DNA of 11,762 bases. Source: Sulfurospirillum sp. UBA6810 (GTDB lineage Bacteria > Campylobacterota > Campylobacteria > Campylobacterales > Sulfurospirillaceae). Below, in pieces: positions 7,832 through 11,762 of the stretch (position 1 is its first letter; the number at the start of each line of letters is the position of its first letter). Under the pieces are notes generated by a model. That model was not told the origin of the DNA. It did no database searches and worked only from the letters and a program-made list of their open reading frames with translations. The position numbers and the translations under genes were made by a program. The stretch covers positions 1 through 11,762 of the forward strand of contig DKEY01000050.1 of NCBI GenBank assembly GCA_002469305.1, written 5' to 3'.

Positions 7832-7856
7832 TTTATTTCTCTTTTGTGTTGTAGTT

Positions 7857-7862
7857 TTTATA
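7857..7862 (-). promoter_or_regulatory. Possible -10 element for dnaJ
   Basis: Read on the - strand this is TATAAA, 25 bases upstream of the TTG start. A T-rich stretch lies 17 bases further up, but there is no good -35. Support is weak. Confidence 0.3.
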
Positions 7863-7910
7863 AGATGTGCAATTTTATCAAAAAAGAGTTAATTAATCAA
7901 ACAATTAAAT

Positions 7911-7929
7911 GAAAATGATTATCAATATA
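7911..7929. promoter_or_regulatory. Fur box between dnaJ and the DUF2325 gene
   Basis: GAAAATGATTATCAATATA matches the 19-base Fur consensus at 15 positions by eye, including the contiguous AATGAT and ATCA cores. It overlaps the TATAAT at 7926-7931 of the rightward promoter, which is ideal for repression of the + strand genes. It lies about 50 bases upstream of the possible dnaJ -10, so an effect on dnaJ is less likely. Confidence 0.72.
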
Positions 7930-7931
7930 AT
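7926..7931 (+). promoter_or_regulatory. -10 element for the DUF2325 / FeoB-associated gene pair
   Basis: A perfect TATAAT overlapping the end of the Fur box, giving a leader of about 50 bases before ATG 7989. A second candidate, TATAAC, lies at 7952-7957. No clear -35 is seen, which is common in Campylobacterota promoters. Confidence 0.5.
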
Positions 7932-7988
7932 GAAAATTTAAGCAATTCTTTTATAACATTTCAAATAAAAATACAAAAGGAGCTTTGA

Positions 7989-8309
7989 ATGTCTGTATTG
8001 GTTATCGGCGGTGACAATATAACACCTATAAAGGCTGTATTGAGTTCACTGGGAGTTCTTGAGATACTCCACTGGGATGCAAGAAATAAAAACAATGTAA
8101 CAAAGAAAAAGCTTCCACAAAATCTGGACTGTCTCGTTTTTTTGACCAACTTTTTAAATCACAATGCAATGCATAAGTTTAAAAGTGAAGCCAAAAAAAG
8201 AAATATTCCATTTATCTGTGCGAAAAGAAGTGAAAGCGCTATCTTTTGTGAATTTTGTAAATTTTTAAATAAAGATGGCGAATGTGAATTAAGGAGTAAA
8301 GAGTGCTAG
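7989..8309 (+). CDS. DUF2325-like small Cys-rich protein
   Basis: A 106-residue protein resembling the DUF2325 family. The N-terminus SVLVIGGDNITPIKAVLSSLG is a Rossmann-like strand-loop-helix with a GGD turn, followed by DCLVFLTNFLNHNAMHKFKSEAKKRNIPFICAKRS, typical of this family. The C-terminal tail is Cys-rich (Cys77, Cys87, Cys90, Cys99, Cys106; IFCEFCKF contains CxxC), which could bind a metal or iron-sulfur cluster; that is inference. The start has AAAGGAG six bases upstream. A Fur box overlaps its promoter, and the next gene, a FeoB-associated-type membrane protein, begins inside its last codons. The context therefore points to iron metabolism. The biochemical function of DUF2325 is not established as far as I know. 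Confidence 0.8.
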   Translation: MSVLVIGGDNITPIKAVLSSLGVLEILHWDARNKNNVTKKKLPQNLDCLVFLTNFLNHNAMHKFKSEAKKRNIPFICAKRSESAIFCEFCKFLNKDGECELRSKEC

Positions 8310-8422
8310 AAAATATAATTTTAGGGGCTACATTTGTTGGGTGTATATACTACTTTTATCGGTTGATTTTTAAAAAGAAAGGATGTAATTGTTCGGGTGG
8401 CGATAGTAAATGTAAAAAGTAG
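8303..8422 (+). CDS. FeoB-associated-type Cys-rich small membrane protein
   Basis: A 39-residue protein starting at GTG, with AGGAG (8292-8296) exactly six bases upstream inside the preceding gene; the two genes overlap by seven bases. It has an N-terminal membrane helix (NIILGATFVGCIYYFYRLIF), a basic KKK stop, then a Cys-rich tail GCNCSGGDSKCKK with three Cys. This layout (one helix, lysines, C-x-C plus a later C) matches the FeoB-associated Cys-rich membrane proteins (PF12669-like), found beside ferrous iron transporters. No feoA or feoB is visible in the window, so the link to Feo is by family resemblance plus the upstream Fur box. The tail probably faces the cytoplasm and could handle Fe2+; that is inference. 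Its small size makes it easy to miss in automated annotation. Confidence 0.82.
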   Translation: MLENIILGATFVGCIYYFYRLIFKKKGCNCSGGDSKCKK

Positions 8423-8454
8423 GATGAAGAACATTGGCGTGTAGCTCATCCTAC
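8419..8454. repeat. Imperfect intergenic palindrome, REP-like
   Basis: GTAGGATGA (8419-8427) and TCATCCTAC (8446-8454) form a perfect nine-base stem around an 18-base loop. The 5' arm includes the stop codon of the small membrane-protein gene. The GTAGGATG...CATCCTAC form recalls short dispersed intergenic palindromes seen in many Proteobacteria, but no second copy is in this window. It has no T run, so it is not a classic terminator. Confidence 0.5.
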
Positions 8455-8459
8455 AAACT

Positions 8460-8482
8460 GTATGCAAGGATACCTTGCATAC
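8460..8482. other. Perfect short hairpin in the porin 5' region
   Basis: GTATGCAAGG (8460-8469) and CCTTGCATAC (8473-8482) form a ten-base perfect stem with an ATA loop, 36 bases before the porin start. It lacks a downstream T run. It may be an operator-like palindrome, a transcript-stabilising hairpin, or a Rho-assisted end for the upstream pair. Confidence 0.55.
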
Positions 8483-8518
8483 GTATTCTAACATAAAATA
8501 AAAAATAGGAGAATATGT

Positions 8519-9610
8519 ATGAAAAAAATTTTGAGTTTAGCAGCCATAAGTTGTTTAGCAGCTTCTGGCGTTATGGCAGAGAGTTTAAGTGAAGCCTTTA
8601 AAAATGGAAAAGTCTCGGGAGATTTACTCTTACATGTAGAGCGTCAAAACAATAGTGGTGCAACTTTGGATGCTGGATTTACCAATGGTTCTTTAGGACT
8701 TGGTTATGAAACAAGAGAGTATAAAGGATTTAAACTCAGTACTGGTTTTAGAGCAAACAGTGACTTTAGTGAAGTAGAAGATGGTGACTTTGGAGGAGAT
8801 GAGACAAAAGCTCTTTTGCACACAGCAAATATCTCTTATGAGAGCGAGTTTATTGATGTGATAGTTGGACGTCAAGAGATTGATTTGGAGTGGATGGGTG
8901 ATTTTCATGAAGCCTATGTTGCGGTACTCAAACCTACAACAAATCTTGCTTTTGTGCTTGGATATTCAGACAAGTATGCGGTAGCAGACCCAGATGCAGA
9001 ACTTGAAGAATTCACAAAAATAGGCGAAGATGGAGCCTATGTCCTTGATGTAAAATATAGTGGTATTGAGAGACTGGGATTAAATGCTTATTATTACAGT
9101 GCAAACAATATCGCTGATTGGTATGGTGCCAAAGTGGATTATGATACAGATATGTTTGGCGCAACAGCGCATTATGCAAGTAGCAATGTTGATGCTCTAG
9201 TAGCTGCAAAAGATGGTTCAATCTTACATGTAGAAGCCAGAGGAACTTTTGCAGACTTTGGTTTTAAGGCAGGATATATCACAACAGATAAAGATACAGG
9301 TGTTGATGGTATTATGAATAATGTAGGTGACAACATCAGCCCATTTGAAGATGGTAACCAAGTTTATGGTGCAAATGCAGATACTTACTATGTAGGGGCA
9401 AATTATGCCATAGCAGGAGTAGAATTTGGAGCACTTTATGGACAGAGTGAGTATGGAGCAACAAATGACAAAGAGAAAGAGTTAAATTTTACAGTGGATT
9501 ATAGTGTTACCGATGAGTTAAGTTTAGGCTTACTTGTTGTGGATGTGAGTGCTGAAGACTCCAATGATGATTATAACCGTATCGGTTTTAGTGCTGCATA
9601 TGCTTTTTAA
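8519..9610 (+). CDS. Outer-membrane beta-barrel porin (Campylobacterota type)
   Basis: A 363-residue precursor. The signal peptide is MKKILSLAAISCLAASGVMA, with cleavage expected after Ala20 before ESL. The mature protein alternates polar and aromatic/hydrophobic residues in beta-strand style (NISYESEFIDVIVGRQEIDL, LGLNAYYYSANNIADWYGAKVDYD, TYYVGANYAIAGVEFGALYGQSEYG) and ends in Phe (GFSAAYAF), the usual BAM-complex sorting signal. It resembles the Opr-type porins common in this phylum, though it is somewhat shorter than typical 400-residue members; I cannot assign a substrate. Asp and Glu are abundant, so the protein should be acidic. The start ATG has AGGAG at seven-base spacing. A GC-rich hairpin follows the stop directly. 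Two Cys-rich iron-linked genes lie upstream, but two palindromes separate them, so co-regulation is uncertain. Confidence 0.87.
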   Translation: MKKILSLAAISCLAASGVMAESLSEAFKNGKVSGDLLLHVERQNNSGATLDAGFTNGSLGLGYETREYKGFKLSTGFRANSDFSEVEDGDFGGDETKALLHTANISYESEFIDVIVGRQEIDLEWMGDFHEAYVAVLKPTTNLAFVLGYSDKYAVADPDAELEEFTKIGEDGAYVLDVKYSGIERLGLNAYYYSANNIADWYGAKVDYDTDMFGATAHYASSNVDALVAAKDGSILHVEARGTFADFGFKAGYITTDKDTGVDGIMNNVGDNISPFEDGNQVYGANADTYYVGANYAIAGVEFGALYGQSEYGATNDKEKELNFTVDYSVTDELSLGLLVVDVSAEDSNDDYNRIGFSAAYAF

Positions 9611-9614
9611 TTTT

Positions 9615-9635
9615 GGGGAGAATGTTTCTCCCCTT
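9615..9635 (+). terminator. Hairpin terminator or attenuator after the porin gene
   Basis: GGGGAGAA (9615-9622) pairs with TTCTCCCC (9626-9633) across a three-base loop, five bases past the porin stop. Only a short TT follows, then the ribosome site of the EAL gene. It may therefore terminate partially, letting some porin transcription read into the EAL gene. Confidence 0.7.
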
Positions 9636-9648
9636 CTAAGGTATATTT

Positions 9649-10356
9649 ATGAGTAAGAGTTACATCCCCAATGAAAGAGAACTTGTAAAAAGTTTGCTAA
9701 TCAATAGAGCGTATGGTGTCGAGTATCAGCCTTTTATGGATGTGAAAAATTTAAATGTAGTTGCGTATGAAGCACTCGCAAGATTTGATGGAATGACTCC
9801 AGATGTATTTTTTGGGATATGCCATAAAGATGCTGATTTGTTTTTTATGGCTGAGAAGGTTTTAAAGAAAATCCAATTTGAGCAAAGACCAAAAAACAAA
9901 AAGCTTTTTGTAAACTTTGATCCTCATATCTTACATAAAAAAGAGAGAGTCAATGAAGTATTTGATTTTTTTTCCAATCAAGAAAATTTTGTTATAGAGC
10001 TTGTAGAAAACTCTGTGGAAGCTGTCAATGCTCCAAAACTGCTTGATGTTTTTAAAAACCTAAAATATGACTTTGCAGTTGATGACTTTTTAAAAGAAAA
10101 TAGCATACTTTCGATTTTCTTACTGAGTGAGTGCCAATATCTCAAGCTTGATAAAGATATTTTATCTTATATGTTGCGAGAAAAAAGTTTTTTACATGTA
10201 AGCCGTGGATTGGTGCAGTATGCACATGAACTTGGGAAAAAAGTAGTTTTAGAAGGTATAGAAACGCAAAAAGATTTAAGCCTCGCTCAAGAGATAGGGG
10301 TTGATTATGTTCAGGGGTTTTTATTTCGCTCAGAATTTATAAATATGAAACGTTAA
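9649..10356 (+). CDS. Stand-alone EAL-domain protein, possible c-di-GMP phosphodiesterase
   Basis: A 235-residue protein that is nearly all EAL domain, with no membrane segment or extra sensor domain. EAL enzymes hydrolyse cyclic di-GMP to pGpG. Most catalytic positions are present: EAL (Glu41) in YEALARFDG, Asn89 in LFVNFDP, Glu117 in FVIELVE, Asp145-Asp146, Lys166 in LKLDKD, Glu202 and Glu205 in LEGIET, and Gln222 in YVQGF. However, loop 6, normally DDFGTGYSS, reads DDFLKENS (145-152), losing both glycines that shape the metal site and dimer contact. It may be a weak or inactive enzyme, or a c-di-GMP binder. AAGG lies seven bases before ATG 9649. It follows the porin by 38 bases through a hairpin, and its stop codon overlaps phased TTAA repeats of the next promoter. 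Confidence 0.88.
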   Translation: MSKSYIPNERELVKSLLINRAYGVEYQPFMDVKNLNVVAYEALARFDGMTPDVFFGICHKDADLFFMAEKVLKKIQFEQRPKNKKLFVNFDPHILHKKERVNEVFDFFSNQENFVIELVENSVEAVNAPKLLDVFKNLKYDFAVDDFLKENSILSIFLLSECQYLKLDKDILSYMLREKSFLHVSRGLVQYAHELGKKVVLEGIETQKDLSLAQEIGVDYVQGFLFRSEFINMKR

Positions 10357-10390
10357 GGTACATTAACAAATGATTAAAAAGTGGTTAAAA
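10353..10390 (+). promoter_or_regulatory. Phased TTAA direct repeats, candidate response-regulator operator
   Basis: TTAA begins at 10353, 10363, 10374 and 10385, that is at 10, 11 and 11 base steps, one helical turn apart. The last three extend to TTAACAA, TTAAAAA and TTAAAAG. OmpR-family regulators bind direct repeats of about this period. A -10-like TACAAT at 10400-10405 follows, then the Spy-like gene at 10436. The match to the adjacent regulator is inference, and AT-richness raises the chance rate. Confidence 0.45.
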
Positions 10391-10435
10391 GCAAACTAAT
10401 ACAATTTCATTATCAAACAATTCAAGGAGAATAAA

Positions 10436-10924
10436 ATGAAAAAGAAAATTTTAGTAGCTTCACTACTTATAGGCGCGTTGAGTACAGCAGCGTTTGCTTT
10501 TAACCAAAACTGCCCTAACTTTGGACAAAGAGGAATGCAAGGAAATATGCCAGGTTCACAACAAGGTATGATGATGAATCAAAAAGGTAATTGCAATATG
10601 CAAGGAAAAGGCATGTATGGTATGAAAGGTCAAAGAGGTGGTATGATGCCAATGCTTGCAAATTTGGATTTAACTCAAGAACAGCAATATAAACTCTCCA
10701 TACTTCGTGATGAAATGAAACTTGAGATGAAAAAGAGCATGGGGATGAACCAAAGACCAGACTTTAGTAAGTTTATAACAACAGATGGTTTCGATAAAGA
10801 AGCATTTACAAAAAGTATGGATGAAAGACATACAAAGATGACTACGCTAAGAGCTGAGCATATGCAAAAAGTACTTGCTTTACTTACAAAAGAACAAATT
10901 ACAAAACTTCAAGCAACAAAGTAA
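10436..10924 (+). CDS. Spy/CpxP-like Met-rich periplasmic protein (LTxxQ family)
   Basis: A 162-residue secreted protein. The signal peptide MKKKILVASLLIGALSTAAFA should be cleaved after Ala21. Residues 34-73 are low complexity, rich in Gly, Gln, Asn and Met, with 11 Met in 40 residues (GMMMNQ, KGMYGM, GGMMPM) plus Cys26 and Cys53. The helical C-terminal half carries the two hallmark LTxxQ motifs, LTQEQ (79-83) and LTKEQ (150-154). The family includes Spy (an ATP-independent periplasmic chaperone), CpxP (inhibitor of the CpxA kinase) and zinc/heavy-metal resistance proteins. The Met cluster suggests soft-metal (copper or silver) binding, which is inference. AAGGAG lies six bases before the ATG. 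A response regulator and kinase follow directly downstream of a terminator, arguing for a CpxP-like feedback role. Confidence 0.87.
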   Translation: MKKKILVASLLIGALSTAAFAFNQNCPNFGQRGMQGNMPGSQQGMMMNQKGNCNMQGKGMYGMKGQRGGMMPMLANLDLTQEQQYKLSILRDEMKLEMKKSMGMNQRPDFSKFITTDGFDKEAFTKSMDERHTKMTTLRAEHMQKVLALLTKEQITKLQATK

Positions 10925-10927
10925 TCT

Positions 10928-10952
10928 AAAAGGGGCATCTTGCTCCTTTTTT
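10928..10952 (+). terminator. Rho-independent terminator after the Spy-like gene
   Basis: AAAAGGGGCA (10928-10937) pairs with TGCTCCTTTT (10941-10950), including one G-U pair, around a TCT loop. The T run continues to 10952. It begins three bases past the stop and separates the abundant-type secreted protein from the regulator genes. Confidence 0.85.
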
Positions 10953-10969
10953 ACTCTTTAAATTCATGT

Positions 10970-10975
10970 TATAAT
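10970..10975 (+). promoter_or_regulatory. -10 element for the two-component system
   Basis: A perfect TATAAT, 30 bases before ATG 11006 and just downstream of the Spy-gene terminator. There is no strong -35. It gives the regulator-kinase pair its own promoter and a leader of roughly 24 bases containing AAGGGA (10991-10996). Confidence 0.55.
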
Positions 10976-11005
10976 AACACCAGTAAATAAAAGGGAATTT
11001 ATAGC

Positions 11006-11677
11006 ATGATAAATGTTTTAATGATAGAAGATGATACAGAATTTGCAGAAATCTTGAGTGAATACCTAGCCCAATACAATATAAAAGTAACAAATTATGA
11101 AGATCCTTATCTTGGTCTTAGTGCAGGTATAAAAAAATATGATTTAATGATACTTGATTTAACTTTGCCTGGTATGGATGGACTTGAAGTTTGTAAAGAG
11201 GTTACGCAAAAGTATGACATACCTATCATCATCTCAAGTGCAAGAAGTGATGTAAGTGACAGAGTGATAGGGCTTCAAATAGGAGCTGATGACTATCTTC
11301 CAAAGCCATATGATCCAAAAGAGATGTATGCTAGGATACAAAGCCTTATAAGAAGATATAAAAAAGCAAGTGCAAGTGAAGATGAAAAAACTTCGAGTGA
11401 ATTTCATATAGATGAAAAAAGACATGAAATCTTTTTAAAAGAAGAGCCTCTCAATCTAACACCAGCAGAGTATGAAATCCTCTCATATATGCTCAAGCAA
11501 CATGGCTTTTCTATCTCACGTGAACAGTTAGTTTATAACTGCAACTCTTTGAAAGACAAGGGTTCAAAAAGTCTTGATGTGATTATCGGTCGCCTTAGAA
11601 CGAAGATAGGGGATAGTTCCAAAAATCCAAAGTATATCCACTCAGTAAGAGGTATAGGGTATAAACTCATCGGATGA
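11006..11677 (+). CDS. OmpR/PhoB-family response regulator
   Basis: A 223-residue two-domain transcription factor. The receiver domain (1-120) has the acidic pocket Glu8-Asp9-Asp10 (MIEDD), phosphoacceptor Asp51 in LMILDLTLPGMDG, Ser78 at the switch position (IIISSAR) and Lys100 in LPKPYDP. A linker rich in Ser, Lys and Glu leads to a winged-helix DNA-binding domain (about 130-223) with LNLTPAEYEILSYML, SREQLVYNC, the recognition-helix region SLDVIIGRLRTKIG, and the wing YIHSVRGIGYKLIG. These are all standard for the OmpR family. The ATG has AGGGA nine bases upstream. The stop overlaps the kinase start in an ATGA junction, so the two are translationally coupled. With the Spy/CpxP-like gene just upstream it resembles a CpxR- or metal-response regulator; the true signal is not visible. 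Confidence 0.95.
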   Translation: MINVLMIEDDTEFAEILSEYLAQYNIKVTNYEDPYLGLSAGIKKYDLMILDLTLPGMDGLEVCKEVTQKYDIPIIISSARSDVSDRVIGLQIGADDYLPKPYDPKEMYARIQSLIRRYKKASASEDEKTSSEFHIDEKRHEIFLKEEPLNLTPAEYEILSYMLKQHGFSISREQLVYNCNSLKDKGSKSLDVIIGRLRTKIGDSSKNPKYIHSVRGIGYKLIG

Positions 11678-11762
11678 GAAAAAATACACTTAGCAATAAG
11701 ATAACCATAGTATTTATCTTTTCGATAGCTCTTTTATGTATGTTCTTTTTTGTTTTGATGAA
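11674..11762 (+). CDS. Sensor histidine kinase, N-terminal fragment (cut by window edge)
   Basis: The ATG at 11674 overlaps the regulator stop (ATGA). Only 29 codons are in the window: a short basic, polar head (MRKNTLSNK) followed by a hydrophobic run (ITIVFIFSIALLCMFFFVLM) that is a first transmembrane helix and uncleaved signal anchor. No histidine-kinase motif is in view; the call rests on position after an OmpR-type regulator and on the typical N-terminus. There is little Shine-Dalgarno sequence upstream, consistent with coupling to regulator translation. Confidence 0.75.
   Translation, partial: MRKNTLSNKITIVFIFSIALLCMFFFVLM

Noticed and set aside
7832..7910. HrcA/CIRCE heat-shock operator upstream of dnaJ
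   Set aside because: No TTAGCACTC-N9-GAGTGCTAA-type inverted repeat is present.
8460..8482. Classic Rho-independent terminator before the porin
   Set aside because: The stem is perfect but no T run follows on either strand, so I list it as an unexplained hairpin.
2591..10201. Conserved Leu-His-Val peptide motif as the cause of the TTACATGTA repeats
   Set aside because: Three of nine copies are read in another frame as Thr-Cys-Lys/Asn, and the host proteins are unrelated, so a protein motif cannot explain the DNA word.
10535..10655. Met/Gly/Gln repeats as a tandem DNA repeat
   Set aside because: The low complexity is at protein level; the DNA has no fixed repeat unit or period.

Overview
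The window is AT-rich bacterial DNA that looks chromosomal and belongs to the Campylobacterota (Epsilonproteobacteria). A Sulfurimonas-like or related environmental genus is my best guess; I base this on protein character and gene mix, not on a search. Coding density is high, no intergenic gap exceeds about 210 bases, and several genes start with TTG or GTG. I saw no tRNA, rRNA, CRISPR array, insertion sequence or phage gene.

Layout. (1) Positions 1-4110, + strand: the 3' end of uvrA, an HDOD-domain gene and polA. They are closely spaced and probably one transcript, linking excision repair with the polymerase that fills the gap. polA ends in a hairpin terminator shared with a convergent small membrane-protein gene; both stop codons lie inside the hairpin. 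(2) Positions 4112-7831, - strand: a two-helix membrane protein of unknown function; a two-gene operon (unknown protein, then a long-chain flavodoxin) behind a strong Fur box; and dnaJ followed by an overlapping YgjP-like zinc peptidase gene. (3) Positions 7857-8482: a divergent promoter region with a second Fur box overlapping a perfect TATAAT, leading into two tiny overlapping genes, a Cys-rich DUF2325 protein and a 39-residue FeoB-associated-type Cys-rich membrane protein. Two intergenic palindromes follow. (4) Positions 8519-10356, + strand: an outer-membrane porin, a terminator-like hairpin and a stand-alone EAL-domain protein with an unusual loop. (5) Positions 10353-11762, + strand: a Spy/CpxP-like Met-rich periplasmic protein, an OmpR-type response regulator and the start of its sensor kinase, forming a Cpx-like envelope-stress or metal-response module. 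Phased TTAA repeats upstream of the Spy-like gene are a candidate response-regulator operator.

Two themes tie genes together. Iron: two Fur boxes control a flavodoxin operon (an iron-sparing electron carrier) and a pair of small Cys-rich genes linked to ferrous iron uptake. Envelope: porin, Spy-like chaperone and two-component system lie side by side.

The most striking signal that gene annotation does not explain is the word TTACATGTA. It occurs nine times in under 12 kb, always inside genes, in two reading frames and in genes on both strands, at about one per 1.3 kb. That is the density of known DNA-uptake words or highly iterated palindromes.
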